64,000 bases of DNA from Zoogloea sp. LCSB751. Its GTDB lineage: Bacteria > Pseudomonadota > Gammaproteobacteria > Burkholderiales > Rhodocyclaceae. The notes under the pieces are model-generated. The model was given only the letters and a program-made list of their open reading frames with translations, did no database searches and was not told where the DNA came from. Positions 16,798 through 25,404 of this stretch are shown in pieces (the first letter of the stretch is position 1; every line of letters begins with the position of its first letter). The position numbers and the translations under genes were made by a program. Location of the stretch: the NCBI RefSeq assembly GCF_002028455.1, contig NZ_MWUM01000005.1, positions 124,001 to 188,000 of the forward strand, written 5' to 3'.

Positions 16798-19662
16798 ATG
16801 ACTGATCGATTCCACCGACCATCCACGCCTTCTTCCCTGTCTCCGTCTTCATTCCGTCTCAAGCCGATTGCCGCTTTCCTGATTGCCGGTCTCGCGATTT
16901 CATCTGCGCCCCTCCATGCGGCAGGCGAAAAGTCCGCCAACGAGCTGCAAAGCGAACTGAACCGAGCCAACGCGGAAATCCAGCAACTCAAAAAGGAACT
17001 CGAGAAGTCACGCGGCACCTCCGGCGCAGTCACCCCCTCCGCCCTCCCTGCTGCGGTTGCAGCACCGACCCAGGAGGAGGCAGCAGAAGCCGTCAAGCCC
17101 CAAGCCCTGGATTCGGTGGTGATCCGCAGCCGTCGCCAGCTGGAAAAGCTCCACGACGTGCCCGTGTCGGTTTCCGTGGTTTCCGGTGGAGAACTGGCGC
17201 GCGAACAGGCCTCCGATTTCGAAGCCATCACCAAGCGTCTCGGCAACATCACCTTCAACCAGAACAACACCCGCGGCTCGTCCCTGTCGATCCGCGGCCT
17301 CGGCCGGCGTGGCTTCACCGAAACACAGGACCCCAGCGTCGGCATCATCGTCGACGGCGTGCCCTACGGCCTGTCCCAGCTCGGCAACTTCGACTTCTAC
17401 GACATCCAGTCGGTGGAAGTGGCCCGTGGCCCGCAGGGTACGCTGCAGGGCAAGGGCGCCAGCGCAGGTGCCCTCACCATTACCAGCAAGGCCCCGTCCT
17501 TCACGCCCAGCTCCGACTTGGAGATCACCTACGGCCAGCGGGAAACCGTGATACTGAAGGGCGCCCTCGGCGGCCCGATCATCGACGATCTGCTGGCCTG
17601 GCGCGGCTCCTTTGTGGTGGACAACCAGCGAGGCTATTACACCGTCGCTGAAGACTCGAACAAGCAACTCGACACCATGTACAACCGCAACCGGGTCAGC
17701 GCCCGCACCCAGTTCCTGCTGACCCCGTCGCCGGACTTCAACGCCAAGCTGAGCCTGGACATCCAACCGCGCGCGCCGCAGCTGCAGAACGGCCTGACCA
17801 ACTTCGTGGACACGCCGCTGTACTACGCCAACGGTACGCTGGTGGACCCCAGCGGCACCGGCAACCGCACGCGCCTCAACCGCAGCTGGTTCGCCGGCCG
17901 CAATTTCGACTACAACACCTTCATCAACAGCATCACTCGCGAAGGCAAGGTCTACCAGAACGAAACGCAGGGCCAGATCGCGTCCAGCAGCGGCGCCGTT
18001 GCCGAGCTCAACTACAATCTCAACGACACCCACACCCTCACGTCGATCACCGGCTTCCGCCAATACACCTTCCAGGCCCGTAACGACGAAGGCACGCCCT
18101 TCGACATCAGCAAGCTCGGCGGCGGCAGCGTGTTCTACAACCAGACCAGCCAGGAATTCCGCCTGACCGGCAAGCCGAACAAGCTCGTCGACTACCAGAC
18201 CGGCATCTTCCTGCTGCGCACCGAGGACGAGGTCGAATCCCGCTCCGGCTACGGCGCCGACGCCGGCGCCTGGTTCGCCAACAACGCTCAGTACGGCACC
18301 CTCATCACCAACGCTGGCACCAACGTTGGCGCAGGTCGATCGCTGGCCACCGACTCGCTGAGCGGCCTCTACAAGTGGGGCGAGCAGTACATCAAGACCT
18401 TCAGCAAGGCCATCTACGGCCAGGCCAACGTCCACGTCACCGACAACCTGACCGTCACCGCCGGCCTGCGCATCGGCACCGAAGCCCGCTCCACCACCCA
18501 GTTCAACGCCCTCAACAACTTGGGCTACGGCACCGCGCTGAACCCGGTCTCCGTCCGCATCGACGGCGCCGGCAACACCCAGTCCCTCGGCGGCTTCAGC
18601 TCCGTGGCCTACACCACGGCCAGCGTCGCCAACGGAACCGCCGGCAACCTTGCCGGCACCAACAGCGCAGCCCAGCTGGCCCAGGCCAACGCTGTCGCCC
18701 AGAAGTACTTCGGCGTCTCCAGCTATGCCGAGCTGAGCGTCGCCCAGAAGGCCCAGGTGGCCGCAGCCAAGGCGATCCGCGCATCGCAGATCGCCACGCT
18801 GGTCAACAACGTGCGCAGCGACTACAAGGACCAGCTCCACTCCGCGGTGCTGAGCCCGAAGTACAAGATCAACGACGACATCACCGCCTACGCGAGCTGG
18901 CAATACGGCGAGAAGTCCGGCTCGGCCCTGGTGGTCAATGGCATTCCGACCACCGTCAAACCTGAGCGCACCAACGCCTACGAGCTGGGGGTCAAGAGCT
19001 TCCTGCTCAACAAGACGCTCACCCTCAATGCCGACGTATTCCTGATGGACATCAAGGATTACCAGCAGACGGTTGTCGCGGTGGATGACTTTGCCACCCA
19101 GGACAATATCAAGAACGGCATCGCCAATCCGACCGCGTATGCCAGCGTGCAGGGCAATGTGAACAAGGTGCAGGTCTCCGGCGTTGAAGTAGACGCGACC
19201 TACAACGGCATCCCCTTCACGAGCTTCCGCCTGGCGGCGTCCTACAACGATGCCCGCTACAAGGACTTCAAGAACGCCGGCAAGCCGTCCGAACTGGCCT
19301 ACCTGTCCAACCCCTTCATCGACCGCAGTGGCACGCGGCTGGGCGAAGCGCCGTACTGGCAGGCCAACTTGAGCGGCGAATACCGCCGCCCGGTGCTCGG
19401 CGACAAGGTCTTCCACGCCAGCTTCACCACCGCCTACACCGGCAAGGCCAACACCGACGAGCTGATCTCCAACTATGCGTGGGTGCCCGACCATGCCACC
19501 ACCGACCTGGCCATCGGCCTCGGCCACGTCAGGGGCAATTACGACGTGACCTTCATCGCCAAGAACGCCTTCAACGACACTGCTCACGAGCAGGGCTGGG
19601 CCAGCTACACGCCCTATCCCTACCCCCGCTGGTACGGCATCGTCTTCAGCGGCAAGCTCTGA
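16798..19662 (+). CDS. TonB-dependent outer-membrane receptor with N-terminal coiled coil (1)
   Basis: The 954-residue protein has a long signal peptide (about 1-42, ending LHAAG), then a heptad-rich segment (SANELQSELNRANAEIQQLK, about 45-62), an Ala/Pro linker, and a TonB-box-like stretch (LDSVVIRSR). The plug domain (DVPVSVSVVSGGEL, LSIRGLG, VEVARGPQGTLQGKGASAGA) and a 22-strand type barrel follow, ending in GIVFSGKL with terminal Leu. It imports a substrate across the outer membrane using TonB energy. The coiled coil before the TonB box is not part of the usual architecture. It is a paralogue of the next gene. The substrate is unknown; nothing in the sequence fixes it as a siderophore. 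Confidence 0.9.
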   Translation: MTDRFHRPSTPSSLSPSSFRLKPIAAFLIAGLAISSAPLHAAGEKSANELQSELNRANAEIQQLKKELEKSRGTSGAVTPSALPAAVAAPTQEEAAEAVKPQALDSVVIRSRRQLEKLHDVPVSVSVVSGGELAREQASDFEAITKRLGNITFNQNNTRGSSLSIRGLGRRGFTETQDPSVGIIVDGVPYGLSQLGNFDFYDIQSVEVARGPQGTLQGKGASAGALTITSKAPSFTPSSDLEITYGQRETVILKGALGGPIIDDLLAWRGSFVVDNQRGYYTVAEDSNKQLDTMYNRNRVSARTQFLLTPSPDFNAKLSLDIQPRAPQLQNGLTNFVDTPLYYANGTLVDPSGTGNRTRLNRSWFAGRNFDYNTFINSITREGKVYQNETQGQIASSSGAVAELNYNLNDTHTLTSITGFRQYTFQARNDEGTPFDISKLGGGSVFYNQTSQEFRLTGKPNKLVDYQTGIFLLRTEDEVESRSGYGADAGAWFANNAQYGTLITNAGTNVGAGRSLATDSLSGLYKWGEQYIKTFSKAIYGQANVHVTDNLTVTAGLRIGTEARSTTQFNALNNLGYGTALNPVSVRIDGAGNTQSLGGFSSVAYTTASVANGTAGNLAGTNSAAQLAQANAVAQKYFGVSSYAELSVAQKAQVAAAKAIRASQIATLVNNVRSDYKDQLHSAVLSPKYKINDDITAYASWQYGEKSGSALVVNGIPTTVKPERTNAYELGVKSFLLNKTLTLNADVFLMDIKDYQQTVVAVDDFATQDNIKNGIANPTAYASVQGNVNKVQVSGVEVDATYNGIPFTSFRLAASYNDARYKDFKNAGKPSELAYLSNPFIDRSGTRLGEAPYWQANLSGEYRRPVLGDKVFHASFTTAYTGKANTDELISNYAWVPDHATTDLAIGLGHVRGNYDVTFIAKNAFNDTAHEQGWASYTPYPYPRWYGIVFSGKL

Positions 19663-19687
19663 TTTGAATGGAATAATCTGAAAAACG

Positions 19688-19708
19688 CCCACCCCGCCAC
19701 GGGGTGGG
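19688..19708. terminator. GC-rich hairpin after the first receptor gene
   Basis: CCCACCCCG and CGGGGTGGG form a perfect 9-bp stem with a three-base loop, 25 bases after the stop codon. No T tract follows on the + strand (an A tract precedes it), so it may act as a weak terminator or transcript-end stabiliser. Confidence 0.45.
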
Positions 19709-19915
19709 TACAGCTGCATCGCAACAAACAATCTGAATGCGTAGCTGCTGCCTAATCAGCAACTCCGCTGTTTTGCATTTGCTTACACCATTTTCACAAT
19801 CCTTATCCGTCATAACGTCAATCACACCAAAGCTGACAAAAAAATCACTGTTTTTCCACGACTTATTGGCAGGAATATGGATTTCCTTATTTCTTATAAG
19901 TCCAATTCGCTGGCG

Positions 19916-19931
19916 TGGCATAGCTATTGCG
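19916..19931 (+). promoter_or_regulatory. sigma-54 promoter for the second TonB-dependent receptor
   Basis: The sequence TGGCATAGCTATTGCG has TGGCA at -24, TTGC at -12 and exact GG-N10-GC spacing. Transcription would start near 19942, about 30 bases before the ATG at 19972, an arrangement very similar to that of the first receptor gene. Confidence 0.8.
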
Positions 19932-19971
19932 GAATGGGTCCTCGAATATTTCCAAGAGGAACCGTACCGTC

Positions 19972-22788
19972 ATGACCAGCAATACCCAGGTTCGACCGCG
20001 CCCAGCCGCCCGTCGCAACGAAGCTGCCCGTTTCCGCCTGTCGCCCGTCGCCGCCGCCATTGCCGCCGTTTCGGTGCTCGCCAGCGGTGCGGTGCACGCC
20101 CAGGAAAAATCCAGCGCCGAACTGCAATCGGAAATCACCCGCCTCAAACAGGCCCTTGAAAAGGCCCAGCAGGAACTGCAGAAGAAAGAAGGCGGCAGCG
20201 CTCCCGCCGCATCCGCCCCGGTAGCCGCCGAACCCGCGGCCGCGCCCCTCAGGGAAGAACCCGTCGCCCTCGACTCGGTGGTGATCCGTTCCCGTAACCG
20301 CATCGAACGCCTGCAGGACGTGCCGCTGTCCGTCGCCGTCGTCACCGGCCGCGAACTCGACCGCACCGGCGCCGACGACATCAAGGCCATCACCCAGCGC
20401 CTCGGCAACATTTCCTGGAATCAGGGCAACCAGCGCACCTCCAGCCTGTCCATCCGCGGCATCGGCAAGCAGGGCCAGACCGAAGCCCAGGATCCCAGCG
20501 TCGGCGTCATCGTCGACGGCGTCAATTACGCCTACAACGCGCTGACCTCCAGCTTCACCTACCACGACATCGAAGCGGTCGAAGTCACCCGCGGCCCGCA
20601 GGGCACCCTGCTCGGCAAGAACACCAGCCTCGGGGTGGTCAACATCACCACCCGCAAACCCTCCTTCACGCCCAGCGCCGACTACTCCATCACCCTCGGC
20701 CAGAACGACCGGGTGACCGGCAAGTTCGCCGGCGGCGGCCCGATCGTCGACGACCTGCTGGCCTGGCGCGGCTCCTTCGTGGTGGACAAGGGCGAAGGCG
20801 ACATCCGCAACCTGGACAACAAGGACATCACCTACCAGAACATCGACCGCGTCTCCGGCCGCGTCCAGTTCCTGCTGACCCCCACCCAGGACTTCAACGC
20901 CCGTCTGGCCGTCGAGCTGCAACCCCGCGCCGGTGAAACCACCAACGGCCGGACCATCAACACGCCGACCCCGACGCTCTATTCCAACGGCGCCGTCAAC
21001 GCCCTCGGCACCGACGCCTCCACCCGCCTGGCCCGCTCCTGGTTCAAGCAGCAGAACACCTACAACTACGCCAACGACTACCTGTATGGCGGCGGCCACC
21101 GGGCGGTCAACAACGACACCGTGCGCCCCCTCGTCACCGGCAGCCACGGCGCCTCGCTGGAGCTGAACTGGAACGTCGGCAACCACACCCTGACCTCCAT
21201 CACCGCCTACAAGGACTACCACTTCAACGCGGTGAACGACGACGGCACGCCTTTCGACATCTACCGCAACGCTGGCGGCTTCTGGAACGACTACAAGCAG
21301 CGCACCCAGGAACTGCGGATCAGCTCCAAGACCGGCGGCCTCGTGGATTACCAGGCCGGCCTGTACTACATCAACGTCTCCAACAGTTCGGAATACCAGC
21401 GCGAATGGGGTAACGACGCCGGCGCCTGGTTCGCCAGCACCGCCCAGTACAACCGCCTCAACACCAGCGCCGCCGGCCAGCTGCTGATGCAGAACTCGCT
21501 GGACCGCGTGGTGATGGCCTACAACTCCCCCACCGGCCTGCAGAACATCAAGAACACCAGCTCGGCCGTCTTCGCCCAGGCCAACTGGCACCTGAGCGAG
21601 CCGCTGACCCTGACCACCGGCCTGCGCCTGACCCGCGAAGACCGCTCCAACACCGGCTCCAGCTTCATCCGCGATTACGGCAACGGCGCCGAACTCAACC
21701 CGGTCGCCGTCAACGGCGTGCAGTTGGGTGGTTTCTCCTCCAACAGCACCGGCGTGCTCGCCGCCGCCAACTCCGCGGCCCAGCTCGCGCTGGCCGACAA
21801 GGTCGCCAACAAGTACTTCGGCGTCGCCGTCAATCCGAACAGCCCGGGCTCCGCCTACAACAGCCTGACCGCCGAGCAGAAGCGCCAGGTCGCCGATGCC
21901 AAGGCGATCCGCGCGACCCAGGTGGGCGTACTGTTCAACCAGACCCAGGCCGAGTCCTACCGCGACACCCAACCGGCGTTCGTGGTCAGCCCGTCCTACA
22001 AGGTCAATCCGAACCTGACCACCTACTTCTCCTGGCAGTATGGTGAAAAGGCCGGCATCTCCCAGCTGACCAACGGTGTCTCCAACCTGGTCAAGGCCGA
22101 GAAGACCAACTCCTTCGAACTGGGCCTGAAGTCCACCCTGCTCGACAAGACGCTGATCTTCAACACCGCGCTGTACCTGATGAACATCCGCGACTACCAA
22201 CAGTCGGTGCGCGTGCTTGACCAATACACCACCAACCTGAACAACGACGGCACCAACTACTACACCTCCGCCACCGGCAACGTGCCGAAAGTGCAGGCCA
22301 AGGGCATCGAAGTGGATGGCGTGTATGCCGGCATCCGCAACGTGACCCTGCGCTTCTCCGGCGCCTACAACGATGCCCGCTACAAGGACTTCACCAACGC
22401 GGCCCTGCCCAACGAGGAGAACTACCCTGGCGCCCCCGCCTACAAGGACCTGAGCGGCCAGACCCTGCCGGGTGCCTCCAAGTGGAACTTCAACATCGGA
22501 GCCGACTATCGCCGCCCGGTGTTCGGCGACAAGGAATTCCACGCCAGCTTCAACACCGTCTATTACAGCCGCGCCAACTCGGACAACTCCCTGTCCAGCT
22601 ACTCGTGGATTTCCGACTACAGCATCACTGACCTGGCCATCGGCATCGGTCGTGCCGACAAAGCCTACGACGTGAGCCTGCTGGTGAAGAACGCCTTCGG
22701 TGACAGCACGCCGCTGGCCAGCACCTGGAACAGCTTCACCCCGGCAGTACCGCGCTGGGTGGGCCTGATGTTCACCGGCAAGCTGTAA
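19972..22788 (+). CDS. TonB-dependent outer-membrane receptor with N-terminal coiled coil (2)
   Basis: The 938-residue protein has a signal peptide (about 1-43, ending VHAQ), a coiled-coil segment (SSAELQSEITRLKQALEKAQ), an Ala/Pro-rich linker, and a TonB-box-like LDSVVIRSR. The plug (DVPLSVAVVTGREL, LSIRGIG, VEVTRGPQGTLLGKN) and the barrel follow, ending GLMFTGKL. It is colinear with receptor 1 over the whole length, including a periplasmic or loop segment ending KAIRATQVG (KAIRASQIA in receptor 1). The start at 19972 follows GAGGA and fits the sigma-54 promoter. The two receptors may take up related substrates or different forms of one. Confidence 0.9.
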   Translation: MTSNTQVRPRPAARRNEAARFRLSPVAAAIAAVSVLASGAVHAQEKSSAELQSEITRLKQALEKAQQELQKKEGGSAPAASAPVAAEPAAAPLREEPVALDSVVIRSRNRIERLQDVPLSVAVVTGRELDRTGADDIKAITQRLGNISWNQGNQRTSSLSIRGIGKQGQTEAQDPSVGVIVDGVNYAYNALTSSFTYHDIEAVEVTRGPQGTLLGKNTSLGVVNITTRKPSFTPSADYSITLGQNDRVTGKFAGGGPIVDDLLAWRGSFVVDKGEGDIRNLDNKDITYQNIDRVSGRVQFLLTPTQDFNARLAVELQPRAGETTNGRTINTPTPTLYSNGAVNALGTDASTRLARSWFKQQNTYNYANDYLYGGGHRAVNNDTVRPLVTGSHGASLELNWNVGNHTLTSITAYKDYHFNAVNDDGTPFDIYRNAGGFWNDYKQRTQELRISSKTGGLVDYQAGLYYINVSNSSEYQREWGNDAGAWFASTAQYNRLNTSAAGQLLMQNSLDRVVMAYNSPTGLQNIKNTSSAVFAQANWHLSEPLTLTTGLRLTREDRSNTGSSFIRDYGNGAELNPVAVNGVQLGGFSSNSTGVLAAANSAAQLALADKVANKYFGVAVNPNSPGSAYNSLTAEQKRQVADAKAIRATQVGVLFNQTQAESYRDTQPAFVVSPSYKVNPNLTTYFSWQYGEKAGISQLTNGVSNLVKAEKTNSFELGLKSTLLDKTLIFNTALYLMNIRDYQQSVRVLDQYTTNLNNDGTNYYTSATGNVPKVQAKGIEVDGVYAGIRNVTLRFSGAYNDARYKDFTNAALPNEENYPGAPAYKDLSGQTLPGASKWNFNIGADYRRPVFGDKEFHASFNTVYYSRANSDNSLSSYSWISDYSITDLAIGIGRADKAYDVSLLVKNAFGDSTPLASTWNSFTPAVPRWVGLMFTGKL

Positions 22789-22817
22789 GCAGGAACCTCC
22801 TCGTCATCTCGAGATTT

Positions 22818-22845
22818 CCCCCGGGGCCACCCGGGGGGCTTTTTT
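22818..22845 (+). terminator. intrinsic terminator after the second receptor gene
   Basis: An 8-bp stem (CCCCCGGG with CCCGGGGG, four-base loop) is followed by GC and six T residues. It lies 30 bases after the receptor stop codon, which separates the receptor transcript from the PepSY gene. Confidence 0.88.
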
Positions 22846-22951
22846 GACTACGAGTGCTTTGAATTCAGCAGCGGAATGCGCCGAATCCAGCAGCCATTTT
22901 GCTACTGAACTCCAAGCCCTTGATAACAAAGACCACTTTCCTAAAAAGGGA

Positions 22952-22968
22952 ATGGCATCAAGATTGCC
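22952..22968 (+). promoter_or_regulatory. sigma-54 promoter for the PepSY gene
   Basis: The sequence ATGGCATCAAGATTGCC holds TGGCA and TTGC with exact GG-N10-GC spacing. Transcription would start near 22979, about 70 bases before the GTG start of the PepSY protein, and could extend through the lectin-like, DsbD and thioredoxin genes. Confidence 0.78.
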
Positions 22969-23049
22969 TGTCAACCGGGATCGCCACTCCGGCGTCATTC
23001 CGGAACTTCGTTTCCGGCTCCTGTCGTCCGTCACAAGAAAGGCATCCCG

Positions 23050-24630
23050 GTGAAACGTCTCCTGTATCAGATCCACCGCTGGGCGGGCATTGGCCTGGCC
23101 CTGTTCATGTTCGTCTGGTTCCTGTCCGGTCTGGTCATCATGTACGCCGGCCCGTCGGCGCTGGGCAAGTCCGAGCAGCTGGCCCACCGCGAGCTGCTCA
23201 ACCCCGAATTCGGCTGGCTGAGCCTGGGTGAAGCCTGGACGCGCAGCACCGCACAACGCCCACAGGCCAATGCCATCGCCACCGACGCCCGACTGGTCCG
23301 CCAGGCCGGCCAGCCCCTGTGGCTGGTCGAAGACAACCGTGGCGCACGCTTCGCCCTATCTGCCGTGGACGGCCGCGTGCACGAGACTTCCGCCGACGAA
23401 GCCGCCCGCATCGCCGCCCAATGGCTGGCCGCCGACAGCGCGCCCGTCAGCACCGCGCCAACCTATCTCGACACCGGCATCCAGGACAGCGCCGTGCGCA
23501 ACCACGAAGCGCTGCGTCCCTTCCACCGCTTCGCCGTCGGCGACAGCGGGCGCGAGCTGCTGATCTCCGCACGCACCGGCGAAGTAGTACGCGACTCCAC
23601 CCGTTTCGACCGCGCGCTGTACTGGACCGGCAACTGGATCCACCTGCTGCGCCCCCTCGAAACCGCCGGCCTCAGCGCCGACACCCGCCGCACCGTGCTG
23701 GCCTGGCTCGGCTTCATCGCCTTTGCCGCCTGCCTCACCGGCCTCATCATCGGCTGGCAGCGCTGGCGCCCGGGCTGGGGCGGCCGCCCCACCTACAGCC
23801 AGGGGCGCAAGCAGCCCTACCGGGAGTTCTGGTTCAAGTACCACTTCTGGGCCGGCCTGCTCGGCGGCAGCGCCGCGCTGCTGTGGGCCCTCAGCGGCTA
23901 CCTGAGCAACAACCCCTTCCAGCTGTTCTCCCCGGCCGCCCCCAACCGCGAGGAGCTGGCCCGCTACCAGGGCGCCGAGCTACCGGCCGCGATGCGCGAC
24001 TGGCGCCCGTCGGCCTTCGTCACCGCCGACGAGAGCCGCCGCGTCGTCGAACTGGCCTGGCGCCGTCTCGGCGACAAGGCCGTCCTCGTCGCCCAGGCCG
24101 CCGACGGCAGCCGTACGCCGCACAACGTGGATGCCACGGTCAGCGCCTTCGACGCCACCACCCTCGCCCGGGCCGCCGAACGGCTTGCTCCCGGCAGCAA
24201 GGTCGCCACCCAGAGCATCGTCAACGACTACGACAGCTACTACTACCCGCGCCACCACCAGGGCGCCGTCGAGCGTCCGCTGCCGGTGGTCCGCGTCGAC
24301 CTGGACGACAAGAGCGCCACGCGGCTCTACATCGACCCGCAGGACGGCCGCCTGCTGCTGCGCCAGGACGACAGCCGCCGCGTCTATCGCTGGCTGTACT
24401 CCGCGCTGCACCACTGGGACTTCGGCGTGCTCTACCAGCGCCCCGTGTGGGACGCCTGGATGCTGGTCTGGGTGCTGCTCGGCGTAGTGCTTGGGGCCAG
24501 CAGCCTGGTGATCGGCTGGAAGCGCCTGCGCCGCACCTTCGAGACCGACAAGCCGAAGCCCAAGGCCAAGCCCGGCAAGCCCCAGACCGCCGGCCAGCCA
24601 CGTCTGGCCACCGACAGCCCGGCGAGCTGA
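23050..24630 (+). CDS. PepSY-associated transmembrane protein (inner-membrane reductase-like)
   Basis: The 526-residue inner-membrane protein belongs to the PepSY-TM family. Predicted membrane segments are about 12-33, 216-236, 268-288 and 468-490, with two large periplasmic PepSY-containing regions between them. Conserved features include IHRWAGIGLALFMFVWFLSG, NWIHLLRP, WFKYHFWAGLLGG and LHHWDF; the His residues in membrane segments could bind haem. Relatives next to TonB-dependent receptors, such as FoxB/PiuB-like proteins, are linked to reduction of imported ferric complexes. A GTG start with AAAGG seven bases upstream is used. Its sigma-54 promoter ties it to the receptors. The C terminus is Lys/Pro-rich and cytoplasmic. 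Confidence 0.85.
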   Translation: MKRLLYQIHRWAGIGLALFMFVWFLSGLVIMYAGPSALGKSEQLAHRELLNPEFGWLSLGEAWTRSTAQRPQANAIATDARLVRQAGQPLWLVEDNRGARFALSAVDGRVHETSADEAARIAAQWLAADSAPVSTAPTYLDTGIQDSAVRNHEALRPFHRFAVGDSGRELLISARTGEVVRDSTRFDRALYWTGNWIHLLRPLETAGLSADTRRTVLAWLGFIAFAACLTGLIIGWQRWRPGWGGRPTYSQGRKQPYREFWFKYHFWAGLLGGSAALLWALSGYLSNNPFQLFSPAAPNREELARYQGAELPAAMRDWRPSAFVTADESRRVVELAWRRLGDKAVLVAQAADGSRTPHNVDATVSAFDATTLARAAERLAPGSKVATQSIVNDYDSYYYPRHHQGAVERPLPVVRVDLDDKSATRLYIDPQDGRLLLRQDDSRRVYRWLYSALHHWDFGVLYQRPVWDAWMLVWVLLGVVLGASSLVIGWKRLRRTFETDKPKPKAKPGKPQTAGQPRLATDSPAS

Positions 24631-24664
24631 ACACCGCTTTTACAACCACCGCAGGAAACTCCAC

Positions 24665-25351
24665 ATGAAGCGCACCACCCTCATCGCCGCCGCCCTCGTC
24701 CTCGCCGCCGGCGCCGCCATCGCCCAGCAGGCCGCCGAGGCGCCCAAGCTGCCCCTCGGCTTCTTCGTCACCAGCGTCGGTCTCGGCAAGGGTGCCGACC
24801 TGGGCGGCCTGGCCGGCGCCGATGCCCACTGCCAGAAGCTGGCCGCCGCGGTCGGTGCCGGCAACCGCACCTGGCACGCCTACCTGAGCACCCAGGCCGC
24901 CAACGGCCAGCCGGCCGTCAATGCCCGCGACCGCATCGGCAAGGGCCCGTGGGCCAACGCCAAGAACGCCATCGTCGCCAACGACGTGGCCCACCTGCAC
25001 GGCGACACCGTCGAGCTCGGCCAGCTCGGCAGCAACCTGCACCGCACCACCGCGCTGACCGAAAAGGGCGAGCCGATCAAGGGCGTCGGCGAAACCCCGA
25101 ACCAGCACGACATCATCACCGGCTCCAAGCCCGACGGCCGCGCCTACAGCGACGCCGCCGACCACACCTGCAAGAACTACACGAGCAGCGGCGAAGGCAG
25201 CGTGCAGCTGGGCCACTCCGACCGCACCAACCGCGGCGCCACCGGCGGCAACGTGTCGTGGAACTCCACCCACGGCAGCCGCGGCTGCAGCCAGGAGAAC
25301 CTGATCAGCACCGGCGGTGCCGGCTACTTCTACTGTTTCGCCACCAACTGA
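24665..25351 (+). CDS. exported lectin-like protein
   Basis: The 228-residue protein has a signal peptide (MKRTTLIAAALVLAAGAAIA) and a mature domain starting FFVTSVGLGKGADLGGLAGA with a nearby Cys (C56) and ARDRIGKGPW. Three further cysteines lie in the C-terminal half (HTCKNY, RGCSQEN, FYCFATN). The pattern resembles small proteobacterial proteins called lectin-like or DUF1554/C-type-lectin-like, with two probable disulfides. It may bind a glycan or surface ligand, but no binding residues can be assigned. It lies 34 bases after the PepSY gene and just before dsbD, so its disulfides could be formed or corrected by that system. The ribosome site AGGAAA is good. Confidence 0.7.
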   Translation: MKRTTLIAAALVLAAGAAIAQQAAEAPKLPLGFFVTSVGLGKGADLGGLAGADAHCQKLAAAVGAGNRTWHAYLSTQAANGQPAVNARDRIGKGPWANAKNAIVANDVAHLHGDTVELGQLGSNLHRTTALTEKGEPIKGVGETPNQHDIITGSKPDGRAYSDAADHTCKNYTSSGEGSVQLGHSDRTNRGATGGNVSWNSTHGSRGCSQENLISTGGAGYFYCFATN

Positions 25352-25359
25352 CCCACCCC

Positions 25360-25378
25360 GCCCCGGCCTTGCCGGGGC
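25360..25378 (+). terminator. GC-rich hairpin before dsbD
   Basis: GCCCCGGC-CTT-GCCGGGGC is a perfect 8-bp stem nine bases after the lectin-like gene. No T tract follows, so it may only attenuate transcription into dsbD or stabilise the upstream message. Confidence 0.45.
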
Positions 25379-25404
25379 CCAAGCGCGGGGCCCGTCCCCG
25401 CCCG

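Larger units (their letters stand above)
19663..19971. other. 309-bp region between the two receptor genes
   Basis: No gene is seen. The region holds a 9-bp GC hairpin just after the first receptor gene, an AT-rich stretch (about 19790-19900), and a sigma-54 element directly before the second receptor gene. The two receptors are therefore probably transcribed separately. Confidence 0.7.

Noticed and set aside
19688..19708. Hairpin after receptor 1 as a full intrinsic terminator
   Set aside because: The stem is strong but no T tract follows on the coding strand; it is kept only as a weak hairpin feature.
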